This document shows positions 40,178 to 49,175 of a stretch of 64,000 bases of DNA, in pieces (the first letter of the stretch is position 1; every line of letters begins with the position of its first letter). The notes beneath the pieces are model-generated. The model did not search any database. It had not been told where the DNA came from and saw nothing but the letters and a program-made list of their open reading frames with translations. The DNA comes from Motiliproteus sp041586735. GTDB taxonomy: Bacteria; Pseudomonadota; Gammaproteobacteria; Pseudomonadales; Balneatricaceae. The stretch lies in NCBI GenBank assembly GCA_041586735.1, contig JBFGZQ010000007.1:116248-180247 (forward strand). Direction: 5' to 3'. The position numbers and the translations under genes are program-made.

Positions 40178-41377
40178 ATGAACGATGTTTTTATCTGTGA
40201 TGCGATCCGTACGCCCATCGGTCGCTACGGCGGGGGTTTGGCCCCGGTGCGGGCTGATGATCTGGGTGCTATTCCGCTGCAGGCGCTGATGGCGCGTAAT
40301 CCTCAGGTGGACTGGAGTCAGGTCGACGATGTGTTGCTCGGTTGCGCCAATCAGTCTGGTGAAGATAACCGCAACGTGGCGCGAATGAGTGTGTTGCTGG
40401 CGGGTCTGCCGCAGGAGGTGGCGGCTGTTACCGTTAACCGACTCTGTGGCTCCGGTCTGAATGCGGTGGGTGACGCGACTCGAGCGATTAAGGCTGGCGA
40501 GGCCGATCTGATGATTGCCGGTGGTGTAGAGAGCATGTCGCGGGCGCCCTTGGTGATGGGCAAGGCCCATTCGCCCTATGATCGCTCGCAGACGTTGTTC
40601 GACACTACTATGGGTTGGCGTTTCATCAATAAGAAATTGGATGAAGCCTACGGTACCGAGGTGATGCCTAGAACGGCGCAAAACCTTGCCGAGGAGTTTG
40701 GTATCAGCCGCGAGGACCAAGACCGCTTTGCTCTCTGGAGTCAGATTAAAGCTGCGGCTGCACAACAGGATGGCCGTTTGGCCGAAGAGATCGTGCCGGT
40801 GCATATTCCCCAGCGTAAGGGTGATGCGATTATCATCGACCGGGATGAACACCCGCGGGCGACGACCCTGGAGAAGCTGGGCCAGCTACGGCCGTTGTTC
40901 GAGCTCGGTAGCGTTACCGCCGGCAACGCCTCGGGGATCAACGATGGCGCCGCGGCCCTGCTGTTGGCCTCGGCAGAGGGTGTGGCCCGTCACGGCCTGA
41001 CGCCTCAGGCTCGGGTGCTGGGTATGGCGGTGGCTGGCGTACCGCCGCGCATCATGGGGATCGGCCCGGTACCGGCGACCAGCAAATTGCTCGCGCGACT
41101 CGGGTTGTCTATCGAAGATATGGATATCATTGAGCTGAATGAGGCCTTTGCCGCACAAGCGCTGGCCTGTACCCGTCAACTGGGTCTGGCCGATGATGAT
41201 CCGCGTATCAATCCTCAAGGTGGCGCGATCGCTCTAGGTCACCCACTGGGTGCCAGCGGTGCGCGTCTGATCACCACCGCGGTGCGGCAACTGCAGCGTA
41301 CTGGCGGCCGATATGCGCTGTGTAGCATGTGTATTGGCGTGGGGCAGGGTATTGCGCTGGTCATTGAGCGAGTCTAA
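40178..41377 (+). CDS. pcaF: 3-oxoadipyl-CoA thiolase (PcaF-like)
   Basis: A 399-residue thiolase. The nucleophilic Cys is Cys90 (VTVNRLCGSGLNAVG), with the GGAIALGHPLGASGARL His motif and the C-terminal SMCIGVGQGIAL Cys. The beginning MNDVFICDAIRTPIGRYGG and IMGIGPVPATSKLLARLG match beta-ketoadipyl-CoA thiolase PcaF closely. PcaF cleaves 3-oxoadipyl-CoA to succinyl-CoA and acetyl-CoA. I choose ATG 40178 because a perfect GAGGTGAT ribosome site lies just before and the PcaF beginning matches; earlier ATG/GTG codons overlap that site. It completes a set with PcaI and PcaJ. Confidence 0.93.
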   Translation: MNDVFICDAIRTPIGRYGGGLAPVRADDLGAIPLQALMARNPQVDWSQVDDVLLGCANQSGEDNRNVARMSVLLAGLPQEVAAVTVNRLCGSGLNAVGDATRAIKAGEADLMIAGGVESMSRAPLVMGKAHSPYDRSQTLFDTTMGWRFINKKLDEAYGTEVMPRTAQNLAEEFGISREDQDRFALWSQIKAAAAQQDGRLAEEIVPVHIPQRKGDAIIIDRDEHPRATTLEKLGQLRPLFELGSVTAGNASGINDGAAALLLASAEGVARHGLTPQARVLGMAVAGVPPRIMGIGPVPATSKLLARLGLSIEDMDIIELNEAFAAQALACTRQLGLADDDPRINPQGGAIALGHPLGASGARLITTAVRQLQRTGGRYALCSMCIGVGQGIALVIERV

Positions 41378-41458
41378 TACGTTCGCCCTATTCTAACCTT
41401 TGTTCTTGGCTTTAGCAGCACGGTGTCTGTGCGTGCTGCTTTTTTGGGTGCGTCAAGT

Positions 41459-42841
41459 ATGAGTTCAGTAACTGCAAACGGAGTCTATCCATTGAATAGT
41501 GATCTAAATACGGATCTGCAAACTATGCATTCTAGCCCTATCGATGTAGAGATCGTGAGGCAGAAAATCAAGTCATCTGGATTGACATCGCTAGGACACG
41601 CGTCGATTCGGGAGCTGGTCCGGTTGGTGAACGAGATTGAGCAGTCTAGCGGTGAACGTTTTGTGCGCATGGAGATGGGGGTTCCTGGCTTGCTCCCTCC
41701 TGACGTAGGTATCAATGCTGAGATCGACGCGCTCAGAGCGGGGGTGGCCGCTAAGTACCCGATGCTGGATGGCCTACCGCTGCTTAAACAGGAGATTTCG
41801 CGCTTTTGTAAGTTGTTTATGGATGTGGAGGTGAAGTCTGAGGGTTGTCTTGCGACGGTGGGCTCGATGCAGGGGGGGATGGCAACCTTTATGGTGGCAA
41901 ACCGTACTCATAAAGGGCGTAGAGGCACGCTGTTTATCGACCCGGGATTTCCGGTGCAGAAAAAACAGTTGCAGGTGTTGGGTCAATGCTACGGCAGTTT
42001 TGACGTGTATAACCATCGGGGAGCCAAGCTGCGCGACGCATTGGAGGCACAGCTGAAGGAGGGTCATTACAGCTCTATCCTCTATTCGAATCCCAATAAC
42101 CCTTCGTGGATCTGTTTTACCGATCAGGAGCTGCAGATTATTGGCGATCTGGCCAATCAGTATGACCTGATCGTGATCGAGGACTTAGCCTATTTTGGGA
42201 TGGATTTTCGCCAGAATTATGCGGTCCCCGGCCAAGCGCCTTACCAGCCCACGGTAGCCAAATATACCGATAACTATGTGTTGCTGATCTCCAGCTCCAA
42301 GGCGTTCAGTTATGCGGGTCAAAGGGTCGGATCCTTGGTGATATCTGATCGCTTGTTTGAGCGTGAATTCGCCGATCTTGAGCCTTGGTACCAGCATCGC
42401 CAATACGGCTATGCGACAATTTTTGGGGCGTTATACGCGTTATCATCGGGGGTCAGTCATTCGGCTCAGTATGGGTTGGCAGCGATGTTTAAGGCGGCCA
42501 ATGAAGGTCGGTTTGATTTTGTCGAAGCTGTCAGTGTCTATGGCGTCAGAGCCAAGCGCATGAAACAGCTGTTTACCGATAATGGCTTCAGCATCGTGTA
42601 TGACCAGGATGACGGGGCGCCGTTGGCAGATGGTTTTTATTTTACCTTTGCTTACCCCGGCATGAGCGGCGACGAGTTGTTGGAGAATCTGATCTATTTT
42701 GGGGTTAGCGCGATCGCGCTGCAAACCACCGGCAGCGAGCGAACCGAAGGTCTGCGTGCCTGTGTCTCACAGGTAAGTGATCAGCAGTTGACTGTTCTTG
42801 ATCGGCGGTTGCAGTCGTTCAATGATCATTTTAAGGCGTGA
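41459..42841 (+). CDS. Class I/II PLP-dependent aminotransferase
   Basis: A protein of about 460 residues of the aspartate-aminotransferase superfamily. PLP-Lys is in LISSSKAFSYAGQRVG, with ILYSNPNNPSWICF and IVIEDLAYFGMDF before it. The N-terminal 35-50 residues (SSVTANGVYPLNSDL...) look unstructured, so the start is uncertain: ATG 41459 is used, GTG 41423 and ATG 41525 are alternatives. It follows the thiolase by about 80 bases on the same strand and may belong to the cluster, perhaps making the 2-oxo acid from an alpha-amino acid or the reverse. Substrate unknown. Confidence 0.82.
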   Translation: MSSVTANGVYPLNSDLNTDLQTMHSSPIDVEIVRQKIKSSGLTSLGHASIRELVRLVNEIEQSSGERFVRMEMGVPGLLPPDVGINAEIDALRAGVAAKYPMLDGLPLLKQEISRFCKLFMDVEVKSEGCLATVGSMQGGMATFMVANRTHKGRRGTLFIDPGFPVQKKQLQVLGQCYGSFDVYNHRGAKLRDALEAQLKEGHYSSILYSNPNNPSWICFTDQELQIIGDLANQYDLIVIEDLAYFGMDFRQNYAVPGQAPYQPTVAKYTDNYVLLISSSKAFSYAGQRVGSLVISDRLFEREFADLEPWYQHRQYGYATIFGALYALSSGVSHSAQYGLAAMFKAANEGRFDFVEAVSVYGVRAKRMKQLFTDNGFSIVYDQDDGAPLADGFYFTFAYPGMSGDELLENLIYFGVSAIALQTTGSERTEGLRACVSQVSDQQLTVLDRRLQSFNDHFKA

Positions 42842-43053
42842 GTCTTACTCAGGGGGCTATGTTCGGGTTGAGCTATTGATCCTGAACTAAACACTAAGAA
42901 GCCCCCCCGTAGTTATTGGATTCAGGGCCTTGCGCTTCACAAAAAGCGGATGATCTCGTACAGGCTCTTTCTACAATTTAAAAGTAGCCTGTTAAAAGCA
43001 ACAGGGCTCATCATCAAACCACAAGGCTACTCTGGGTAAAGTTAAAGGTCGCA

Positions 43054-43335
43054 CTAATCGTCAGACGCTAGCATCGTATCCAGTAGCTCCTTGCCGATCT
43101 CTCCCAGGTAGAGATAACAACGACCTGCTAGCAGTCCTGCAAACACTGCCCACCAAGACCAGTAAGCGAATCCAGCTGCTACCAGTGTAAGACAGCTTAT
43201 TAATGACCCCATCAGAGCCCAGAAATAAAGGATCTGCCCAAAGCCATCCCCGGCCTTGAATATGGATAGCAGCAGACCGTCAATAGTGGATTCAGGTTGA
43301 CTTGTCTTATCTCTGGAGTATCGATTGAATATCAT
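43054..43335 (-). CDS. Small membrane protein
   Basis: A 93-residue protein with two hydrophobic segments (YFWALMGSLISCLTLVAAGFAYWSWW and AVFAGLLAGRCYLYLG). The start is ATG 43335 (MIFNRYSRDK) because AAGGAG lies six bases upstream; the frame continues 27 codons further with no ribosome site. I do not recognise a family. It is a lone minus-strand gene beside a LysR gene and 215 bases from the class I/II aminotransferase. The last residues LDTMLASDD are acidic and would be cytoplasmic. Confidence 0.6.
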   Translation of the reverse strand: MIFNRYSRDKTSQPESTIDGLLLSIFKAGDGFGQILYFWALMGSLISCLTLVAAGFAYWSWWAVFAGLLAGRCYLYLGEIGKELLDTMLASDD

Positions 43336-43420
43336 GACCAACTCCTTGCTATATGAGTAAGTTCTACATGCAACACCAGAACATGTAGCGCCCAAGTGAG
43401 ACCGGTTCACCGACATCTTC

Positions 43421-43446
43421 GGTATGCGTGCCCGGTATGCATGCCC
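43421..43446. repeat. Short imperfect tandem repeat
   Basis: GGTATGCGTGCCC (43421-43433) is followed directly by GGTATGCATGCCC (43434-43446), one mismatch, and then by a further related run GGCGTGTATGCC. It lies in the roughly 300-base gap between the small membrane protein and the LysR gene at 43632, upstream of both divergent starts, and could be a regulator-binding array or simple slippage. Confidence 0.75.
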
Positions 43447-43631
43447 GGCGTGTATGCCACCACTGAGCAGTCAGCAGGTTAGGAGGTATCCGGGCTAGTT
43501 ATCCTCTGAAAACCACCAGTCATTCAAAGCCTGCTTATATATACTCTAGATAACCACTCTGGATTACACAAACGATAAATTATCAACGATAATATAACTA
43601 ATACTCACTTTAGGTGGCTCAAAGGTGACTC

Positions 43632-44483
43632 TTGGATATTGAATCGGCGCGTACTTTCATAAAAATTATTGATACCGGAAGCTTTGTTGCGGCAGCCCGA
43701 AGTCTTCATCTTACCCAGGCTGCTATCAGTCGCAGGATGCGATCATTGGAGGACTACCTGGGCTGCCAGCTTATAGTCCGGAGTAAGTCAGGCGCTACGT
43801 TGACGCCGTCTGGAAGACGATTCCTGCGGTACGCTGTCAGTATGGTGCAGACGCTTGAGCGTGCTCGGCATGATGTGGGTGTCGCGCTCACTTTTAGTGG
43901 CACATTAACCATCGGCGGACGCTTTGGGCTCTGGGACGGGCTGTTGCTGACCTGGCTGGATACGATGAGTATCAATCAGCCTGATATCCAGATTAGGGCT
44001 GAGATCGGCTTTGAAGGAGGCCTAATGCAGAATCTGATCGATGGCAGTCTGGATATTGGTATTATGTATACCCCGCAGCACCGACCGATGCTGCAGGTAG
44101 ATTGGCTGCTGGAGGAGGAGCTCATTCTGGTCTCCACCACTGAGATGAAATGCGGGATCCCCGACTCTGATACTTATGTCCACGTGGACTGGGGGCCGGA
44201 GTTTCTGTCACAGCTCACTACCAATCTACCGGAGCTGAGTAGTCCGCGCATAATAGTCGGGATCGGCTGGCTGGCGCTGCAACGCATCCTCAAAACGGGC
44301 GGGTCCGGCTATTTTCCACGCCGTCTGGTGCTTGATCTGATCGGTCAAGGGCGCTTGTTTCCGGTAGTTTCTGCGCCTGCATTCCAGCTACCCGCGTATG
44401 TGGTCTACCCCAGATCAGCAAACAACTGGCTGATCGATTCGGCGGTCCGCACATTACAGGAAGTGGTGGCCAGGGTCGTTTGA
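43632..44483 (+). CDS. LysR-family transcriptional regulator
   Basis: A 283-residue regulator with HTH (ARTFIKIIDTGSFVAAARSLHLTQAAISRRMRSLEDYLGC) and a LysR effector domain. The start is a TTG at 43632 preceded by AAAGGTGACTC, a good ribosome site. The effector domain is compact (FEGGLMQNLIDGSLDIGIMY). It has no obvious divergent target: the neighbours are the small membrane protein (upstream, minus) and the norE-like gene (downstream, plus, about 220 bases). It may control one of these. Ligand unknown. Confidence 0.85.
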   Translation: MDIESARTFIKIIDTGSFVAAARSLHLTQAAISRRMRSLEDYLGCQLIVRSKSGATLTPSGRRFLRYAVSMVQTLERARHDVGVALTFSGTLTIGGRFGLWDGLLLTWLDTMSINQPDIQIRAEIGFEGGLMQNLIDGSLDIGIMYTPQHRPMLQVDWLLEEELILVSTTEMKCGIPDSDTYVHVDWGPEFLSQLTTNLPELSSPRIIVGIGWLALQRILKTGGSGYFPRRLVLDLIGQGRLFPVVSAPAFQLPAYVVYPRSANNWLIDSAVRTLQEVVARVV

Positions 44484-44707
44484 GATCCATCGATAGGATG
44501 AAGAGAGCGTTCGCGACACTGGGCTGTCATCATGGTGCCGAGCCTGCGGTCAAATAAACAACTGTCGGTGGTCAATAGTACAGCTGACCCGTTGTCATAA
44601 CAACAGCGCCAACTATAGTTGCACTTAAAATCAGTGACTTATAAGTGGTATGTAGATTGCATGTAATAGATGGGGGCTTTTAAATAGATCCATCAGCAGG
44701 AGTTTTT

Positions 44708-44770
44708 ATGAATACCATGACAGAGCAAATTTTGATCGAGGTGCTGATCAGCTCAGGAGTGAATAAATGA
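44708..44770 (+). CDS. 20-codon leader frame before norE-like gene
   Basis: ATG 44708 with an excellent ribosome site (CAGCAGGAG, five bases upstream) opens a 20-codon frame, MNTMTEQILIEVLISSGVNK, whose TGA overlaps the norE-like ATG as ATGA. It also contains the ribosome site of norE (CAGGAGTGAATAA). It is likely a translated leader that couples to the next gene, or a remnant of a longer gene. No family is recognisable. Confidence 0.5.
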   Translation: MNTMTEQILIEVLISSGVNK

Positions 44771-45372
44771 ATACGCTTAATTACGTAGTTCCCACTACCG
44801 TGACACCGGTATCAATAGGTAAGCGGTTGCCGGGTGATCTGGCCATGTGGTGTGTTATTTTGGTCGAGCTGAGTGCTTTCGCGCTGCTGTTTATTCTGTT
44901 TAGTTGGATGCGTGCTAGTGACCGGGAGCTATTTCTGGCGGGACAGCAGCTAGTCCATCCCACGGCAGGATTGATCAACACCCTGGCATTGCTCTCTTCG
45001 AGTGCGTTGGTTGCGCAGGGGGTTATTGCCAACCGTAACGATAGCCAGCGCAATGCCGCCTGGTGGTTATACGGAGCAATCTTGGCGGCGTTGGTCTACG
45101 TAGGGGTTAAGTGTTGGGAATACTGGCAACTCGGGAGTGCCGGTCATGGGTTGGGCGGCGACCATTTTTTTATGGGCTATTTCCTGCTCACCGGATTCCA
45201 CTTCCTACATGTATTGGTGGGCATGCTGATTCTTGGTTTTATGGCAAGAAAACTGCACCGTGGCGGCTACGGACCGAACAATGAGGTTGGGCTTGAGAGT
45301 GGCGCCTGCTACTGGCATATGGTCGACCTGCTGTGGATCGTTCTTTTCCCCATTGTCTATGTGATCAGGTAA
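44767..45372 (+). CDS. norE: Cytochrome c oxidase subunit III-like, NorE-type
   Basis: A 201-residue heme-copper-oxidase subunit-III-family protein with five to six hydrophobic segments; LPGDLAMWCVILVELSAFALLFILF, HPTAGLINTLALLSSSALV, FFMGYFLLTGFHFLHVLVGMLILGF and SGACYWHMVDLLWIVLFPIVYV are typical of NorE and cytochrome o/ba3 subunit III. NorE is an accessory protein often encoded with nitric-oxide reductase norCB, but no norCB or oxidase subunit I is in the window. The ATG overlaps the leader frame. The symbol is assigned by resemblance and by the norF-like gene that follows. Confidence 0.75.
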   Translation: MNTLNYVVPTTVTPVSIGKRLPGDLAMWCVILVELSAFALLFILFSWMRASDRELFLAGQQLVHPTAGLINTLALLSSSALVAQGVIANRNDSQRNAAWWLYGAILAALVYVGVKCWEYWQLGSAGHGLGGDHFFMGYFLLTGFHFLHVLVGMLILGFMARKLHRGGYGPNNEVGLESGACYWHMVDLLWIVLFPIVYVIR

Positions 45373-45374
45373 TT

Positions 45375-45617
45375 ATGAAAAAAAATATATTGATATGGTT
45401 AGTGTTAATGGCACTAACGTTAATGAGCTTTTTTATGACAGAGTCATCCTCATTGTCTTGGGTGACGGCAGCCATACTGGTGTTTACGGCCTTTAAAGGC
45501 ATGCTCATTGTCGACGGTTTCATGGAGCTGAGCGGGGTCAATCATATCCTGCGTAAGGTGATGTTACTGTACACGCCCGTGGTGGGGAGTATTATTTTGT
45601 ATATATTGATGCGCTGA
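45375..45617 (+). CDS. norF: NorF-like small membrane protein
   Basis: An 80-residue protein with three hydrophobic segments beginning MKKNILIWLVLMALTLMSFFM, ending VVGSIILYILMR, in the cytochrome oxidase subunit IV/NorF size and pattern class (AILVFTAFKGMLIVDGFMELSG). It starts two bases after the norE-like stop; I use ATG 45375 rather than an upstream in-frame codon inside norE. NorE and NorF are needed for full nitric-oxide reductase activity in Paracoccus, although the reductase itself is not here. Confidence 0.7.
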   Translation: MKKNILIWLVLMALTLMSFFMTESSSLSWVTAAILVFTAFKGMLIVDGFMELSGVNHILRKVMLLYTPVVGSIILYILMR

Positions 45618-45750
45618 TAACAAGCATTTCCAGTAGCTTTTAATGGGCCGCTTTGGTCGAAGAGGACAATTACCCACGAGGTTGCTATAGAGCCACTTCA
45701 GCTACCTTAGCGTGGCTGCTACACTGAAAATCGATACCCTGGAGCACGCG

Positions 45751-48045
45751 ATGGCTAGTAAACGTTTTGAGCTGCAGTCACTCAGCCGGGTGATTCGACA
45801 GCTGGACGCGGCACCGGACATGGAGACCGCGCTACAGATCCTGGTAGCACGCACGCGTGAGCTGATGGCGGTGGATGTCTGTAGCGTGTATTTCACCGAG
45901 CACGATAAGCGCCGGCATGTGATGGTGGCCACTAGCGGTCTAGGGCAGGACGTGCTCGGTCACGTTCAATTTGGCTTCGGCAAAGGGCTCATCGGTCGGG
46001 TGGCAGAGAGCGTCAGGCCCATCAATTTAGATCCTGTCTCTGAATCGTTGGATCAAGACTTCGTTGAGCAATCCGGTGGGGAGCATTACCACAGTTTTCT
46101 CGGGGTGCCGATCACCCACCGCAGCCAGGTATTGGGCGTTCTGGTGGTGCGGCAGCGGGCGGCGCGTCATTTTGACGATACCGATACCGCGATTCTGACC
46201 ACTCTGGCTTCGCAGCTGGGTGGCGCCATCGCCTATGCCCGAGTGAGCGGCGTGTTCTGCAGCTTATGTATTGCCGATGGCGCAGAGGGAACGTCTCTTG
46301 AGGGGGTGCCCGGAGCACCCGGAATCGATGTCGGAACCGGCGTGGTGTTATTTTCAGCCTCTGACTTGAGTGCGGTACCCAACCGTCAGGTGCAAGATCT
46401 CAAACAAGAGACGCAGAGCCTGGTCGCAGCCATAGCCTGTGTTCAGGCTGAGCTGAGTCGACTGAGCGAAGACTTGGAGGGGACGCTTTCTCCCGCGGAT
46501 CGGGCGCTATTCGATGCGTACGGGTTGATGCTCAATAGCCCGGAAATCGTCGATACCACGGTGCAGTATATCCACCAGGGAAACTGGGCACCGGGCGCAT
46601 TACGCCAGACCATCGAGGCGTATCGCCAGCGCTTCGACGAGATGGACGACCCCTACTTGCGGGAGCGGGGCGCGGATATCCAGGATCTAGGCAATCGCAT
46701 ACTCGTACACTTGCAAGGCGCCTCGGTGACCCAGGATGACTATCCTGTCAATACCATCCTGATCGGACGTCAGCTCAGTGCCATCGACTTGGGATTGGTG
46801 CCTCGTGAACGTTTGCGCGGCATGATCTCGGCACAGGGCTCTTCGCTGTCCCATGTGGTGATCCTTGCGCGTGCGCTGGGCATTCCTGCGGTCGTGGGTA
46901 TTGGGCGGACGCCCCTGGAGCAGCTGGATGGCCAGGAGGTGGTTGTGGACGGCAACCACGGACGGGTATGCCTACGGCCCTCGCCGCAGTTACGCGGGGA
47001 GATCGAGCGCATCAATCGTGAAGAGCGGGCGCTCGAGCAAGACCTTGAACGACTGCGGGACCTGCCGTCGCGGACCCAAGACGGCGTAGAGATACCGCTC
47101 TATGGCAACGTCGGTCTCATCGCAGAGGTGCCTTTGGTGGTGGCTGCGGGGGCCGAGGGCATCGGTTTGTTCCGCTCTGAACTGCCGTTCATGCTTTATG
47201 ATCGATTTCCCAGTGAGCAGGAGCAGATGGAGACCTATCGGCAGGCATTGGCGGCAGTCGCGCCGCTGCCGGTTACTCTGCGTACTCTGGATGTGGGCGG
47301 CGATAAACCCCTGCCTTACCTGCCTATTGTCGAAGCGAATCCGGCACTGGGCTGGCGCGGCATCCGCCTCACGCTGGACCGTCCTGAGATCTTTGTTACC
47401 CAGCTCAGGGCGGCGCTGCGAGCCAACAGCGAGCTGCAGAACCTGAGGCTGCTACTTCCTATGGTCAGCGGTATAGATGAAGTGGAGCAGGCTCTGGATT
47501 TGATAGATCGAGCCCAGCAGCAGCTGCTGGACGAGGGTATCGCATTCTTTCGACCGCCGATCGGGCTGATGGTCGAGGTTCCCGCCGCCGTCTATCTGGC
47601 GGCAGAGTTGGCGCAGCGAGTGGACTTTCTCTCCATCGGTACCAATGATCTCAGTCAGTATCTGTTGGCCATCGATCGCGGCAATGCTCAGGTCTCGAGC
47701 CGGCTGGATCCGCTTCACCCCGCCGTGTTGCGCGCGCTGCGGCAGGTGGTGGAGGCGGCTGTTCAAGCCGGAAAACCGGTCTCGGTGTGCGGAGAGATGG
47801 CCAGCGACCCCGGTTGTGCCTTGCTGCTGCTGGGTATGGGGGTCAACAGCTTAAGCGTCAACGCTGCGGCCCTGCCGCGGGTCAAATGGGCCATTTGCAG
47901 TCTGACGCTCGCGCAGCTGAAATCCCTTGCCCAGCAAGCCCTGTTGCTGGATAAGCCGCTACACATTCGCCAGCTGCTGGATAACACGCTCGAAGATGCC
48001 GGGCTGAGGCGCCTGTGTTCACCCGCCTTTGATGCGTTGCCTTGA
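45751..48045 (+). CDS. ptsP: PtsP, phosphoenolpyruvate phosphotransferase of the nitrogen PTS
   Basis: A protein of about 764 residues with an N-terminal GAF domain (residues 15-150) and PTS enzyme I domains. The GAF begins LQSLSRVIRQLDAAPDMETALQILV. The phospho-His region is SSLSHVVILARALGIPAVVG, the PEP-binding block GIGLFRSELPFML, and LPLPYLPIVEANPALGWRGIRLTL and VCGEMASDP are enzyme I markers. PtsP starts the nitrogen PTS phosphorelay to NPr and EIIA-Ntr. I use ATG 45751 with GGAG eight bases upstream; a GTG 39 bases earlier lacks a site. It is not in an obvious operon with norEF. A short hairpin (GGCCTA/TAGGCC, 48047-48061) follows. Confidence 0.9.
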   Translation: MASKRFELQSLSRVIRQLDAAPDMETALQILVARTRELMAVDVCSVYFTEHDKRRHVMVATSGLGQDVLGHVQFGFGKGLIGRVAESVRPINLDPVSESLDQDFVEQSGGEHYHSFLGVPITHRSQVLGVLVVRQRAARHFDDTDTAILTTLASQLGGAIAYARVSGVFCSLCIADGAEGTSLEGVPGAPGIDVGTGVVLFSASDLSAVPNRQVQDLKQETQSLVAAIACVQAELSRLSEDLEGTLSPADRALFDAYGLMLNSPEIVDTTVQYIHQGNWAPGALRQTIEAYRQRFDEMDDPYLRERGADIQDLGNRILVHLQGASVTQDDYPVNTILIGRQLSAIDLGLVPRERLRGMISAQGSSLSHVVILARALGIPAVVGIGRTPLEQLDGQEVVVDGNHGRVCLRPSPQLRGEIERINREERALEQDLERLRDLPSRTQDGVEIPLYGNVGLIAEVPLVVAAGAEGIGLFRSELPFMLYDRFPSEQEQMETYRQALAAVAPLPVTLRTLDVGGDKPLPYLPIVEANPALGWRGIRLTLDRPEIFVTQLRAALRANSELQNLRLLLPMVSGIDEVEQALDLIDRAQQQLLDEGIAFFRPPIGLMVEVPAAVYLAAELAQRVDFLSIGTNDLSQYLLAIDRGNAQVSSRLDPLHPAVLRALRQVVEAAVQAGKPVSVCGEMASDPGCALLLLGMGVNSLSVNAAALPRVKWAICSLTLAQLKSLAQQALLLDKPLHIRQLLDNTLEDAGLRRLCSPAFDALP

Positions 48046-48195
48046 CGGCCTAAGATAGGCCATCCTTACACTTGCCCATTAACGCCGCTTGCATTGACCT
48101 GAAGACGCTAAGCTAAGAATGCGCTACCGTTTTAATGGTTCATAGTAACGCCTTCAGGCTGCGGCCCCGGCGTTGCTTGCTCGGTCGGGGTTGGC

Positions 48196-49125
48196 ATGAT
48201 ACAAGTTCGGCTTGTCATTCAAAAATCGAATATCAAATTAGTGACTAGTCCAAAAATGAATAGGCGGATCTTTGATCTTGAGCTGCTAAGAACCTTCGTC
48301 ATGGTGGTCGACTGCGGTGGTTTCACCCCGGCGTCACTGCGACTGCATTCTACCCAATCGACAGTCAGTCAAAAGGTCCTGAGGCTTGAAGAGCTGGCGG
48401 GGCAGCGCCTGCTGGAGCGCAGCTATCGCAACGTGCAACCGACCGACGCCGGTGCCACGCTGCTCGGTTATGCCCGGCGCATGTTGTCGCTCAACGATGA
48501 GATGTTCGAAGTTCTGGCAGGCGCTGCGTCGCTGACGATTCGCTTGGGCGTGCCGGACGACTTCGCCGCCGGGCGTACCACCCATGTGATCGGCGCCTTT
48601 AATCGTCGTTACCCTCTGGTCAAGCTGGAAGTGACCAGCGGTCTCGGTCGCGACCTGAGCGACGGCTATGACCAGGGCGCGCTGGATCTGGTGTTACTGA
48701 AACAGCGGCGCGGCAGTCGTGAGGTGGTGGCGAGCTGGCCCGAAACGCTCTGCTGGATTGATAGCGCGAGGGTCCCGTCTTTTGGTCTCGATCCGGTACC
48801 GCTGGTCACCTTCTCGCCGCGGGGACTCTATCGTGACGACATCATCGGTGCCGTCGAACAGCTCGGGCGTCGCTGGCGTATCAGCTTCAGCAGTTCGAGC
48901 CTTGGCGGGATTCAGGCTGCGGTCGCGGATGGGATGGGCATCAGTCTGCTGCCGGCCCGTGCCGTCACCGAGGAACACCTCCTGTTGCCGAAGGACAGCG
49001 GGCTGGCAGCGGTCGATTCGATGGAGATTGCCATCATTCACCGGGCCACGGCGGATCCGATGATTCAGGAGCTCGGCAGAGACCTGGCGCAGATGCTGGA
49101 ACAGGAGTGCGGTGGTCGCGCGTAA
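48196..49125 (+). CDS. LysR-family transcriptional regulator
   Basis: A 309-residue regulator (or 289 from the ATG at 48256). The HTH is RIFDLELLRTFVMVVDCGGFTPASLRLHSTQSTVSQKVLRLEELAGQ and the effector domain includes IRLGVPDDFAAGRTTHVIGAFNRRYPLVKLEV. The frame begins 20 codons before the family-typical MNRRIFDLELLRTFV; neither start has a clear ribosome site. It is convergent with the ureidoglycine aminohydrolase gene 50 bases away. It may control the ureide genes but the direction gives no proof. Confidence 0.82.
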   Translation: MIQVRLVIQKSNIKLVTSPKMNRRIFDLELLRTFVMVVDCGGFTPASLRLHSTQSTVSQKVLRLEELAGQRLLERSYRNVQPTDAGATLLGYARRMLSLNDEMFEVLAGAASLTIRLGVPDDFAAGRTTHVIGAFNRRYPLVKLEVTSGLGRDLSDGYDQGALDLVLLKQRRGSREVVASWPETLCWIDSARVPSFGLDPVPLVTFSPRGLYRDDIIGAVEQLGRRWRISFSSSSLGGIQAAVADGMGISLLPARAVTEEHLLLPKDSGLAAVDSMEIAIIHRATADPMIQELGRDLAQMLEQECGGRA

Positions 49126-49175
49126 CAGCTCGCTGCGGTAACGGCCAGCGGGTTGCTACGCGCGACAGGCTTAAC

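Noticed and set aside
42842..43053. Terminator formed by GGGGGCT and AGCCCCCC after the class I/II aminotransferase
   Set aside because: The arms are about 40 bases apart with a weak interior and no T run, so the pairing may be chance.
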